NCBI GenBank assembly: GCA_016719385.1
Contig: JADJZA010000007.1
Coordinates: 310,001 to 374,000 of the forward strand
Length of the DNA stretch: 64,000 bases
DNA from: Candidatus Microthrix subdominans
GTDB lineage: Bacteria; Actinomycetota; Acidimicrobiia; Acidimicrobiales; Microtrichaceae
Direction of reading: 5' to 3'
The notes beneath the pieces were generated by a model, which saw only the letters and a list, made by a program, of their open reading frames with translations, did not search any database and was not told where the DNA came from. The translations under genes were made by a program, and so were the position numbers. Position 1 is the stretch's first letter, and every line of letters starts with the position of its first letter. Below, in pieces: positions 43,855-55,400 of the stretch.

Positions 43855-44624
43855 ATGTTGGACAACAAGCGGTTGCTGATCACCGGCGTGGTGAACGCAG
43901 ACTCGATCGGATATGCCGTGGCACATCGGGCGATGGAGCTCGGGGCGGAGGTGGTGTTGTCGTCGTTCGAGCGCGGGAGCGCACGGAGGCGGCGGCGAGC
44001 ACCTTGCCCGGTCCGACAGATGTGCTCGACCTTGACGTCACCCAGCCCGAGCATTTTGCACGGGCGGGCGATGAGCTCGAACGTCGCTGGGGGCATCTCG
44101 ACGGAGCGCTTCATGGGGTCGCCTTCGCTCCCAGGGCGGCACTGGCGGGCGGCTTTCTGGACGCCGACAACGATTCGGTGGCCCGGGCCTTCGCCACATC
44201 CACCTACTCCTACTCGGCTCTCGCCGGGCTGGTTTCCAGGCTGGCCCCCGACGAAGGAGCGTCGCTCGTCGGGCTGGACTTCGACGCCGCTGGGGCATGG
44301 CCCGTCTACAACTGGATGGGTGTGTGTAAGGCGGCACTCGAGTCGGCCAGCCGCTACGTGGCCCGAGACCTGGGCCCTCAAGGGATACGAAGCAACCTGG
44401 TGGCGGCCGGGCCGCTCCACACGCGGGCGGCGAGCGGTATTCCGGAATTCGAGCGCCTGACGGGTGCATGGGAGGCGCGTTCGCCGCTGGCATGGGATCC
44501 CACCGACAACGGGCCGGTGGCTGACGCCGTGTGTTTCCTGTTCTCTGACATGGCGCGCGCAATATCGGGTGAGATCCTCCATGTTGACGGCGGGTATCAC
44601 GCCATGGCTGCCAACCTGCGATAG
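43855..44624 (+). pseudogene. fabI: InhA/FabI-type enoyl-ACP reductase with a frameshift
   Basis: The first frame reads MLDNKRLLITGVVNADSIGYAVAHRAMELGAEVVLSSFER. Near 43975 the family sequence continues in another frame with RTEAAASTLPGPTDVLDLDVTQPEHFARAGDELERRWGHLDGALHGVAFA. The catalytic Tyr-x6-Lys is present in YNWMGVCKAAL, and the protein ends DGGYHAMAANLR. Removing two bases or adding one gives a normal 256-residue enzyme for the last step of fatty-acid elongation. As this step is usually essential, either another reductase exists or the lesion is a sequencing error. Confidence 0.82.
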
Positions 44625-44744
44625 CCGTTCATGGCGCCTTGGCGCCGGCGCGGTTGAGGTCTCTGGTCGGTCGGGATCGCGTGGTCGTGAAGGCGCCCGG
44701 CTCACCGATCGTTACGCCGGCGAGCCGTCGCGGGAGTCCCCGGT

Positions 44745-44987
44745 TCAGGTGCGGGCCACCAGGTAGTCGACTGCGCCCTGGAGGGTGGCGAGCTGCTGGT
44801 AGTCGGACTCTGGCAGGTCCAGGCCTGTGCGGTCGTGCAGGGCCTCGTACAGCGAGATCAGGTCCATGGAGTCGAGGTCGAGTTCGTCGGCCATCGTGCT
44901 CGCGGGATCGGCTTCGTCGAGGTCCACCTCGGGTGCGATGCCCCGGAGGCAGTCGGCGATCAGGGTGCGCGCTTCGTCGCTGGTCAT
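44745..44987 (-). CDS. Acyl carrier protein
   Basis: 80 residues. Ser40 in LDLDSMDLISLYEAL is the 4'-phosphopantetheine attachment site. The helical acidic sequence is typical of ACP, but its place directly behind the 2-oxoacid dehydrogenase E2 gene (10 bases) is not the fatty-acid synthase setting. It may therefore serve a dedicated pathway that loads an acyl group made by the dehydrogenase complex. Confidence 0.88.
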   Translation of the reverse strand: MTSDEARTLIADCLRGIAPEVDLDEADPASTMADELDLDSMDLISLYEALHDRTGLDLPESDYQQLATLQGAVDYLVART

Positions 44988-44997
44988 GGCGTGGCTC

Positions 44998-46422
44998 CTA
45001 GCTGGGAGGACCGGCGAGCCGGTCGGGGTCTGTCAGGGCACGTTCGAGCATGTGCAGGAATCGACTGCCGGTGCGTCCGTCGGAGGCGCGATGGTCCGCT
45101 GCCAGGGTGACGATCACGCTGCGGTGCGCGCCGACGGTGCTGCCTTCGACCCAGGGACGTGACCGGATCCGACCGAAGCCGACCAGCGCCACCTGGGGTG
45201 GTCGGATCACACCGTGCACCTCATCGGCTCCCTGGTCACCCAGGTTGGTCACGGTGATCGACGCCTCGCCCATGTCGGAGCCGCGCAGCCCCCCGGTGCG
45301 GGCTCCGGCGACCAGGCGGCGGAGGGCAGCCATGGTCTCGTCGATGCCGAGCGCGGCAGCATCTGCGATGGTGGGGGTGACGACCCCGCCCTGGCGCAGC
45401 GACACCACGGTGCCGAGGTCGACCACATCGCTGGGCCGGACCGCGTCCTCGGTCCACCAACCGTTCAGCTCGCGCACCTCGGTGGCCGCCAGGGCGGTGG
45501 CACGCAGCAGGGCGGCTGCGGGGAGGATCCGCTCCCGCGGCGATCGTTGCGCGTTGAGCGCCTCCAGCCAACCGAGTGCGGGCTCCAGATCGATGGTGGA
45601 GCTGAGCCGGTAGTGGGGGATCTCGCGCCAGGCCCGCTCCATGACGCGAGCGATGGCCGACCGGGCCACCCGCCGGCGGTCCTCATCCGACGGTGCAGGT
45701 GTGGGTGCGAGCGTTGGGCGTTCCGCTGAGGCGCGTCGAGCGGTGAGGCGTTCGATGTCGCCGGCCCGGACCGCTCCCCGGGGGCCGGTGCCCGTGACCC
45801 CGTCGAGGTTGAAGTCACGCTCCCGGGCGAGGCGACGGGCGCGCGGCGTTGCGCTGTGGCGATGGTGACCGGCGCGCTCGACGTCGTCGCGCGTGATGCG
45901 TCCCCCCGGTCCCGTGCCGTGCAGGAGGCCGGGGTCAACAGCGAGGTCGTAGGCGAGGCGTCGCACCAGGGGTGACAGCACCACCGAAGCGTGGTGGCGA
46001 CCAACCCCACCCGTCGGCACCGGATCCGGGGTCGGCCGGTGGGCCGGTTCGGATGGCGGCGTCGGCTGGGGCCGAGACGTTGGTTCCGGCGCCGGCGTGG
46101 ATCGGGGAGTCGGCTCCGGTTGCGGTGTCGGTTCGGTTGGAGCGTCCGTGGGAACGATGGCTTCCTGAGCGGCGTTCGTTGCGTCGTCGCCGGATCCGAT
46201 CCTGGCCAGCGGGGTTCCCACGGGTGTTCGGACGCCCTCCGGGACCAGCAGTTCCTCCACCACGCCGGTGGTGAACACCTCCATGTCGAGGTCCGCCTTG
46301 TCGGTGTTCACCACCGCCACCACGTCACCCCTGGTGACACGATCGCCGACGCTGACACGCCATTCCACAATCGTGCCCTCCTCCATGTCGGCCCCCAACG
46401 AGGGCATCAGGAAGTCGCTCAC
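44998..46422 (-). CDS. 2-oxoacid dehydrogenase E2 (dihydrolipoamide acyltransferase)
   Basis: 474 residues. Lipoyl domain (1-80) with the modified Lys42 in NTDKADLDME; Pro/Thr/Glu-rich hinge (about 85-140); two peripheral-subunit-binding segments, SPLVRRLAYDLAVDPGLLHGTGPGGRITRDDVERA and TPRARRLARERDFNLDGVTGTGPRGAVRAGDIERL; then the catalytic domain with HRASDGRTG near the end. Two binding segments rather than one is unusual. It transfers the acyl group from E1 to CoA. Overlaps the E1beta gene by 4 bases. Confidence 0.93.
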   Translation of the reverse strand: MSDFLMPSLGADMEEGTIVEWRVSVGDRVTRGDVVAVVNTDKADLDMEVFTTGVVEELLVPEGVRTPVGTPLARIGSGDDATNAAQEAIVPTDAPTEPTPQPEPTPRSTPAPEPTSRPQPTPPSEPAHRPTPDPVPTGGVGRHHASVVLSPLVRRLAYDLAVDPGLLHGTGPGGRITRDDVERAGHHRHSATPRARRLARERDFNLDGVTGTGPRGAVRAGDIERLTARRASAERPTLAPTPAPSDEDRRRVARSAIARVMERAWREIPHYRLSSTIDLEPALGWLEALNAQRSPRERILPAAALLRATALAATEVRELNGWWTEDAVRPSDVVDLGTVVSLRQGGVVTPTIADAAALGIDETMAALRRLVAGARTGGLRGSDMGEASITVTNLGDQGADEVHGVIRPPQVALVGFGRIRSRPWVEGSTVGAHRSVIVTLAADHRASDGRTGSRFLHMLERALTDPDRLAGPPS

Positions 46423-47390
46423 CTCGTCACCCGCCGCACCGCCTCGATCACGTTCTCGACCGATGGCAACGCCGCCGTTTCGAGGTGCTTGGCATAGGGG
46501 ATCGGAACCTCGGCGGTGGCCACACGCTCAACCGGGGCGTCCAGGTCCCAGAAAGCGTGTTCTGCAACCCGCGCCGCCAACTCCGCGCCGATCCCTCCGC
46601 TGCGCCAGCCCTCCTCGACCACAACCAGGCGTCCGGTGCGACCCACCGACTCCAACACGGTGACCTCGTCGAGTGGTCGTAGCGTCCTCAGGTCGATCAC
46701 CTCGAGGTCGGCGGTGTCAGCCAACGACTCGGCGGCCTCCAGGCAGGTATGCACCCCGGCTCCGTGGGTGACGACGGTGACATCTCCACCTGCCCGCATC
46801 AACATTGCTGTGTCCAGGTCCACCGGCGTGGGCCCGTCGGGCAGCTCACCGGGCAGTGTGAACAGGCCGGCGTGTTCGAAGATCAGCACCGGATCGGGAT
46901 CCTCGAGCGCGGTGAGGAGCATCCCGGCTGCATCGGCCACCGTGGCCGGGGTGACGACGCGCAGGCCGGGGATGTGCGCGTACCACGCCTCCAGACTGTG
47001 GCTGTGTTGGGCCGCGAGCTGGCGACCGGCACCGGTGGTCATGCGGATCACCAGCGGTACGTTGAACTGTCCGCCTGACATGTGCGAGAGGGTGGCGGCG
47101 TTGTTGAGGATCTGGTCGAGGGCCAGCAGGCTGAAGTTGGCCGTCATGATCTCCACGATCGGGCGCTGCCCGGCCATGGCCGCCCCCACGCCGGCACCCA
47201 CAAACGCAGATTCGGACAGCGGCGTGTCGCGCACCCGTTCGGCTCCGAACTCTTCCAACAGGCCGAGGCTGACTGCGAAGCACCCGCCGTATTGGCCCAC
47301 GTCCTCGCCCATCAGAAACACCCGCTCGTCGTTGGCGAGCGCTGTCCGCATGCCCTCTCGCAGCGCCTCGCGGTAGGTGACGGCGCTCAT
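46419..47390 (-). CDS. 2-oxoacid dehydrogenase E1 component, beta subunit
   Basis: 323 residues: transketolase-like pyrimidine-binding and C-terminal domains. Family landmarks are MGEDVGQYGGCFAVSLGLLEEFG, DTPLSESAFVGAGVGAAMAG and TTGAGRQLAAQHSHSLEAWYAHIPGLRVVTPA. Pairs with the alpha subunit to decarboxylate a 2-oxoacid (pyruvate, acetoin-type or branched-chain). The mix of features cannot separate these substrates with confidence. Overlaps the alpha-subunit gene by 4 bases (ATGA) and E2 by 4 bases. Confidence 0.94.
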   Translation of the reverse strand: MSAVTYREALREGMRTALANDERVFLMGEDVGQYGGCFAVSLGLLEEFGAERVRDTPLSESAFVGAGVGAAMAGQRPIVEIMTANFSLLALDQILNNAATLSHMSGGQFNVPLVIRMTTGAGRQLAAQHSHSLEAWYAHIPGLRVVTPATVADAAGMLLTALEDPDPVLIFEHAGLFTLPGELPDGPTPVDLDTAMLMRAGGDVTVVTHGAGVHTCLEAAESLADTADLEVIDLRTLRPLDEVTVLESVGRTGRLVVVEEGWRSGGIGAELAARVAEHAFWDLDAPVERVATAEVPIPYAKHLETAALPSVENVIEAVRRVTR

Positions 47391-48389
47391 CGGACACCCT
47401 GACGTGCGGGGGCTGCGGTGGAACCCTCGGAGTACACAAACCGGGTCAGGTCCTCGACCGGTTCGAGGGTGCCCGCCTCGGCGTAGGCCACCGCCTCGTC
47501 GATCTCGGCGGATACCTCGGCCTCCAGCTCGGTGAGTGCGTCGTCGTCCATTTCGCCGCGTTCGCGCAGCACCTTGACCAGCGCGTCGATGGGATCGCGT
47601 TCACGCCAACGCTCCACCTCCTCGTGGTCGCGGTAGCGCTCGGGGTCATACATGGAATGTGCACGGAAGCGGTAGGTGCGCAGCTCCAACAGCACCGGCC
47701 CTCCGTCGGCGCGCACGGTGGCCATCGCCCGGGTTGCGGCCTGGTGGACCGCGAGCACGTCCATGCCGTCCACAGGCCAGGCCGCCATCCCGTAGCTGGA
47801 GGCCTTCAGTGCGATGTCGGGGTCCGACTCCGAGCTCGCCAGGGGCGTGCCCATGGCATAGAGGTTGTTCTCGCAGCAGAACAGCACCGGTAGGTTCCAC
47901 AGCGCCGCCAGGTTGAGGGACTCGTGAAACTCGCCCTCGGCCACAGCACCCTCGCCGAAGAAGCATGCGGTGATGGCCTCCGAGCCGGTGCGCTTCGCTG
48001 CGAGGGCAAGGCCCACCGCCACCGGCAGCCCGGCAGCCACGATGGCATTACCGCCGTAGAAGTTGGTGTCGGCGTCGAACAGGTGCATGGAACCGCCTCG
48101 GCCACGGCTGCAGCCCTCCTGCCGGCCGAACATCTCGGCGGTGATCGACCGCATCGACACCCCCCGGGCAAGCGCATGACCGTGGTCCCGGTAGGTGGCC
48201 ACGATCGAGTCCTCGGGGCGGAGTTGGTCGATGATCCCGGTGGCGACCGCTTCCTCACCGACGTACAGGTGAAGGAACCCCCGGATCTTCGCCGCCGAGT
48301 ACAGCTCCACACAGCGTTCCTCGAACCGGCGGATACGCACCATCTGGTGCAGCAACCTGCGTGCCGTGTCCGGGTCTACGGTTGCCAGC

Positions 48390-48400
<11 letters not shown>
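47387..48400 (-). CDS. 2-oxoacid dehydrogenase E1 component, alpha subunit
   Basis: 337 residues from ATG at 48400 with AGGAG upstream. The thiamine-diphosphate site is FFGEGAVAEGEFHESLNLAALWNLPVLFCCENN, and the phosphorylation-loop-like region is YRFRAHSMYDPERYR. GGSMHLFDADTNFYGGNAIVAAGLP is typical of pyruvate/acetoin-type E1. It starts the decarboxylation and passes the acyl group to lipoyl-E2. The gene overlaps the end of the acetyl-CoA synthetase gene by 11 bases. No E3 (dihydrolipoamide dehydrogenase) gene is in the cluster, so it must be supplied from elsewhere. Confidence 0.94.
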
Positions 48401-50216
<1,816 letters not shown>

Positions 50217-50219
<3 letters not shown>

Positions 50220-50244
50220 CAGATGTCGACGCGCACATCTGATG
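50217..50244 (-). promoter_or_regulatory. Inverted repeat covering the acsA start codon
   Basis: CATCAGATGT (50217-50226) and ACATCTGATG (50235-50244) are a perfect 10-bp inverted repeat with an 8-base loop. On the minus strand the 3' arm ends in the ATG of acsA. It could be a dimeric operator or an mRNA hairpin that hides the start codon. Confidence 0.55.
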
Positions 50245-50562
50245 GGATCCGCCCCGTTGGTCCGGTGGGGAATGTCGACATCAGGATGATCTCCATTCCG
50301 GGCCTCGGGCCCAGCGCTCAAGGAGGTGGCAAGGCGGCCGAGGCTCTGTGCACGAGACCCGCCCTCGAAACATCCCGTCCGATGTTATAGATCGTTTCGC
50401 TCGACCGCACCGACAACCTGCTGACTTGTGCGCCAGGGAGCTTCATCTACATCGCCGGCGACCACGTTCTGGAACCCGACCCGCCCCGGCAGCGCCTCGG
50501 GTATGGTCGGACGGTCGGGTGCGAACAGAAGCGGTCCATTTCCGCGTGAGCTTGGAGGTTCC
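50245..50562. other. 318-base divergent gap with a possible ZIP-gene remnant
   Basis: Separates acsA from the 50563 gene. I see no intact gene. Around 50430-50490 the plus strand can be read as PGSFIYIAGDHVLEP, which resembles AGNFIYIASADLIPEL of the ZIP transporter at 41.4-42.2 kb, but the match is short. TTGGAGG before 50563 is a good ribosome site. Confidence 0.35.
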
Positions 50563-51378
50563 ATGAAGGACGACGAGGCGAGCCAGGTGCAACGGTGGCT
50601 GGGAGCAACCGGCTTTTCCGAGGAACTGACCGTTGACGGGGGGCACCTGTTGGCGCAGGGTTCAGGCGAGCAGTTCGATCCGGCCGAGGTTGCGGTACCG
50701 GGGGCGTACCGCTGCGACCGGGGCGCCGATACCGACCACCAAGGCACGGTCTTTGCCATCGCATCCTCCGGTGGACAGCCGATTGGAACGCTCCTCGTCG
50801 AGGACGGCGCACCGGTCACTCCGGAACTGCAGTCGGTCGTCGACGAGCTTCAAGCTCGGGCCAAGACCCCCGCCGTGGCGTGCGAGAAATACGAGCACGA
50901 GCACGTCGTCGCGGTGTTCCCGGATCGGGACCAGGCCGCAGCCGCTGTGGCTGAACTGCAGGACCTGGGTTTGGGAAGCGACCACTTGGGCGTTGCGGTG
51001 GATGGCACCGATCAGGTCGTCTTCGAACGTGACGAGGAGGCTGTCCTCGGCAAACGCCTGGCGAAGGGCGCGTCCCTGGGAGCGCTCGCAGGCCTGGCGT
51101 TGACAGCCTTGGTCATACCGGGACTTGCCCCGCTGGGAATCGGGGGAATGTTCGCCGTCGCTCCGGCAACCGGGGTTGGCGGAGCGATGCTCGGTGGGTT
51201 TCTCGGCATCGCGTCGGTCGACGACGCGTTCACCGCCCATGGCGACATCAGGGAGACACCGCTCGCACCCGGAGAGGTGCTCGTGGCGGTGCTCGCCCAC
51301 GGTGAGCGCGAGAGCGTGGAAGCGGTAGCGAAGCACCACAACGGCACCCTCCTGACGCTCAAGCCAGTCCTTCCCTGA
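50563..51378 (+). CDS. Uncharacterised protein with central hydrophobic Gly/Ala-rich segment
   Basis: 271 residues; start preceded by GGAGG. Residues 1-110 are soluble and acidic. A short repeat-like region VVAVFPDRDQAAAAVAELQDLGLGSDHLGVAV resembles the ferredoxin-like start of general-stress YflT/DUF1269-type proteins. Two glycine-rich membrane-like segments follow (GASLGALAGLALTALVIPGLAPLGIGGMFAV and GVGGAMLGGFLGIAS). The last 60 residues repeat the VLVAVLAHGERESVEAVAKHH pattern. It stands alone on the plus strand between two minus-strand metabolic units. A stress-related membrane-associated role is a guess. Confidence 0.65.
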   Translation: MKDDEASQVQRWLGATGFSEELTVDGGHLLAQGSGEQFDPAEVAVPGAYRCDRGADTDHQGTVFAIASSGGQPIGTLLVEDGAPVTPELQSVVDELQARAKTPAVACEKYEHEHVVAVFPDRDQAAAAVAELQDLGLGSDHLGVAVDGTDQVVFERDEEAVLGKRLAKGASLGALAGLALTALVIPGLAPLGIGGMFAVAPATGVGGAMLGGFLGIASVDDAFTAHGDIRETPLAPGEVLVAVLAHGERESVEAVAKHHNGTLLTLKPVLP

Positions 51379-51408
51379 GCGCCGGGCTCTTCTCCGAGCG
51401 CGGCCGGG

Positions 51409-52404
51409 TCAGAGCGACCAGCTGTGCAGCAGCTGGGCGTAGTTGAGCCGTTGGAGTTCGTGTGGATTGGCGACGTTGCCCATCGCCGTCGCGCCCTTCG
51501 CCTCGTCGAGGTTGCGGTAGCCCTGGGCATCCATCCAGCCCGCGAGTTCGTCGACGATGCGCGCGAGCGCTGATGGGCCGCCTTTGAGCAGCACCGACAC
51601 GAGCTGGACGGCGTCCGCCCCCGAGAGGATCGCCTTCGCCGCATCCGTTCCGCTGTGGACCCCACCGCTGACGGCGAGCGACAGCTGGGTTCGGCCGTGC
51701 AGGATTGCCATGGCATGTAGTCGCATCGGGAGCTCGGCCGGGGTGGACAGCACCAGGTGCCGCGCGATGTCGAGTGTCTCCAGGTCGAGGTCCGGTTGGT
51801 AGAACCGGTTGAACAACACCACGCCAGCAGCCCCGACGGCTTCCAGGCGGGTGACGAAGTTGGGCACCGACGCGTAGAACGGTGACAGCTTCACCGAAAC
51901 CGGTACGTCCACCACGCCGACCACATCGGCGACGACGCTCAGTTGGCGCTCCTCAATGTCCTCACCGGTCTCGTCGAGGTCGGTGGCCACGTCGTACAGG
52001 TTCAACTCGATGGCAGCGGCCCCTGCACCGGCGAGTTCCCGGGCGTAACCGGTCCAGCCTCCCGGGGTGACGCCGTTGAGGGAGGCCACCACCGGTACGT
52101 CGAGTACCTCGGTCAGGCGCCGGACGTGGCGCAGCATGGGGTTGGCGCTGCCGGAGAAGACATCGGTCTCGGGGAGAAACGACGGGGCTTCTGCGTTGGT
52201 GTCGATCATGGAGTCGAGGTACCGGTTGGCAGAAACCTGATCGGCGATCAGCTGCTCCTCGAACAGCGAGTGCACCACCACCGCGCTTGCGCCCACGTCG
52301 ACCAGGGCGACAGCGTCGTCCGCCGAGTCGCACAGCGGCGATGCACCGACCACGAACGGGTTGGCCAGCCGCAGCCCAAGCCAGTCACAACCCAGCTCAA
52401 CCAT
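51409..52404 (-). CDS. Dihydroorotate-dehydrogenase-like flavoprotein
   Basis: 331 residues, FMN-binding TIM barrel: LRLANPFVVGASPLCDS, VVASLNGVTPGGWTGYARELAGAGAAAIELNLYD, VSVKLSPFYASVPNFV and LAVSGGVHSGTDAAKAILSGADAVQLVS. This branch of PyrD homologues is found beside nifJ-type pyruvate:ferredoxin oxidoreductases rather than with pyrimidine genes. It overlaps that gene by 8 bases here, so a role in the same redox step is likely. It ends with an unusual TGA-proximal LLHSWSL tail. It does not carry the usual catalytic Cys/Ser loop clearly, so orotate synthesis should not be assumed. Confidence 0.88.
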   Translation of the reverse strand: MVELGCDWLGLRLANPFVVGASPLCDSADDAVALVDVGASAVVVHSLFEEQLIADQVSANRYLDSMIDTNAEAPSFLPETDVFSGSANPMLRHVRRLTEVLDVPVVASLNGVTPGGWTGYARELAGAGAAAIELNLYDVATDLDETGEDIEERQLSVVADVVGVVDVPVSVKLSPFYASVPNFVTRLEAVGAAGVVLFNRFYQPDLDLETLDIARHLVLSTPAELPMRLHAMAILHGRTQLSLAVSGGVHSGTDAAKAILSGADAVQLVSVLLKGGPSALARIVDELAGWMDAQGYRNLDEAKGATAMGNVANPHELQRLNYAQLLHSWSL

Positions 52405-55400
52405 CGGTGTCCTCCTGTGCTGGGCCCTCCGTTACCGGGAACCTGATTTGAGCGAGCTGCTGATACAGGGCGTGTCGCTCAGCAGCTCCCGCCTCCGCTG
52501 CGTTCACGAGCTGTTTGAAGCGCTCCGGGTCGCGCAGCTCTACCATGCGGAACCGGGCCTCTTCGCGCATGTAGGTGTCCATGGGTATCGACAGCGGGTC
52601 GGCGTCGATCTTCAGCGGAGGCTCGCCCTCCGCGATCCGGCGGGGATCGAACCGGTACAGCGGCCAGGCGCCGCTGTCGATTGCGCGGCGCTGCTGGGTG
52701 GGTGAGTGCGCCAGGTCGTATCCGTGAGCGATGCACGGGCTGTGGGCGATGATCAGGGACGGCCCGGGATGCGCTTCGGCCTCCAGCAATGCCTTGACCG
52801 TCTGGTTGTTGCGGGCCTGCATGGCGACGCTTGCGACGTAGACGTGGCCGTAGGTCATCGCCAGCAGCCCGAGGTCCTTCTTCCCAGTCTCCTTGCCGGC
52901 GGACGCATACTTGGCCACGGCCCCCATCGGGGTGGCCTTGGATGCCTGACCGCCGGTGTTGGAGTACACCTCGGTGTCGAGGACCAACACGTTCACCTTG
53001 CGGTCGGAGGCCAGTACGTGATCCAGCCCACCGAAGCCGATGTCGTAGGCCCATCCGTCACCGCCGACGATCCACACCGAACGTGGCACCAGGTGGTCGG
53101 CCAACCGCAGCAGTTCCGCCACATCGTCGGTGTCCACGTCCGACTCGGGCAGCTCCATAAGCCGGCGGGTCAGCTCCGCCACCAGTTGGCGGCGTTCTGC
53201 GATCGACTCGGCATCGGGGTCACAAGGCGCGCGCAGCTCGCTGAGCAGCCGGGCGGGCAACACCGAAGCGAGGCGCTCGAGCAACGTCCGGACACGCTCC
53301 TCCTGGGAGTCCACGCCGAGACGCATGCCGAGACCAAACTCGGCGTTGTCCTCGAACAGCGAGTTGTTCCACGCGGGGCCGCGTCCGTCGGCATTGGTCG
53401 TATATGGGGTAGTAGGCAGGTTGCCGCCGTAGATCGAGGAGCAACCCGTGGCGTTCGCCATCACCAGGCGATCCCCGTAGAGCTGGGTGAGCAACCGTAG
53501 GTACGGGGTCTCCCCGCAACCGGCGCACGCCCCCGAAAATTCGAACAGCGGCTGGAGCAGCGGGAGGGTTCTCGATCGCTCCGGAATGAGTGAACGGGTG
53601 ACGTCCGGTATCGATTGGTAGAAGGCGAACGATTCGCGCTCGCGTTCGCGGTGCTCCTCAGCCGGCCTCATGTTGATGGCTTTGCGCTTCGGCTGCGAAC
53701 GATCCTTTGCAGGGCACACCTCCACGCAGAGCCGACAGCCCGTGCAGTCGTCGGGCGCCACCTGAACCACGTACTGGAGCCCCTCGAGCGCCTGGGTATG
53801 TTCTTCGGCCACGTGCCGGAAACTCGGCGGGGCCGATGCGGCAGCGTCGGGCTCGAAGACCTTCGTGCGGATCGCAGCGTGCGGGCAGATCATCGAGCAG
53901 CGGTTGCACTGCACGCACAGGTCGGGTTCCCAGATCGGGATGTCGATCGCGATGGCACGCTTCTCGTACTTGCTGGTGCCCGTGGGCCAGGTGCCGTCGG
54001 GCGGGAAGGCGCTGACGGGCAGTCGGTCACCGTGGCCCTCGAGCAGCAGCCGCGTCACGTTGGCGACGAAATCGGGAGCGTCCACTGGCACGGTCGGCGG
54101 GCGGTGCCTGGCGCTGTCGGGGGTGCCGACTGCAACCTCGTGCAGTTCGGCCAGGGTGGCGTCGATGGCCTGGAAGTTGCGACGCTCGATCTCGGGTCCC
54201 CGCTTGCCCCAGGTGTCGCTGACCGACTGCTTCACTGCGGCGATCGCCTCGTCGCGGGGAAGGACGCCGGACAGTGCGAAGAAGCAGGTCGACATGACCG
54301 TGTTGATCCGCCGACCCAGGCCGTTGGCCTCAGCGACACGGGTGGCGTCGATGGCGTACAGGCGGCAGTTGCGTTCGGACAGAACCCGCTGTGCTTCCGC
54401 CGGAAGGCTGTCCCACAACTGGTCGGGCGCAACGGTGGTGTTGAGCAGCACGGTGGCACCCTCGTCCGCCACCTCCAGGACGTCCAAGCGTTCCAGGAAA
54501 CCCGGCTCGTGCACACCGACGAACCCCGCTCGTGTGATCTCGTAGGTCGAGCGGATCGGCCGGGGTCCGAAGCGCAGGTGCGACACTGTGGTGGCGCCGG
54601 CCTTCTTGGAGTCGTACACGAAGTGGCCCTGGCAGTGAAGCTCGGTGGCGGCCCCGATGATGCGAATGGCGGCCTTGTTGCTGCTGACCGTGCCGTCGGA
54701 TCCGAGACCAAAGAACACGGCTCGGGTGACATCGTCCGCCTCGATGTCGAATCCCTCCGCCACCGGTAGCGACAGGTGGGTGACGTCATCGTTGATGCCC
54801 ACCGTGAAGCGGCGCCGCGGCGCCGTGGCCTCGAGCTCGTCGAAGACCGACTTGGCCATGGCCGGGGTGAACTCCTTGGAGGAGAGCCCGTAGCGGCCAC
54901 CGATGATTTGGGGCAGGGCATCGATGCGGCCGTCGCCTAGTGCGTCCACCAGCGACGCGATGACATCCAACAGAAGGGGTTCACCGGTGGAGCCGGGCTC
55001 TTTGGTGCGGTCGAGTACCGCAATCGAGCGAACGGACGTGGGCAGCGCCTCGGTGAAGCGCTCCATCGAGAAGGGGCGGTACAGCCGCACCTTCACGAGT
55101 CCCACCTTTTCTCCGGCGGCCACGAGGTGCTCCACGGTCTCATGAGCACACTGCGCACCCGAGCCCATCATCACCACGACCCGCTCCGCTTGGGGATGGC
55201 CGACGTAGTTGAACGGCGCATAGGAGCGGCCGGTCAGCTCGGCGAAACGAGCCATCGTGTCGGCGACGACGTCGGGACACGCATCGTGGAACGCGTTGGC
55301 CGCCTCACGACCCTGAAAGAAGGCGTCGGGGTTCTGCGACGTTCCCCTCACGACGGGGTGTTCGGGGGAGAGGGCCCGATCGCTGTGTGCGGCGATGGCC

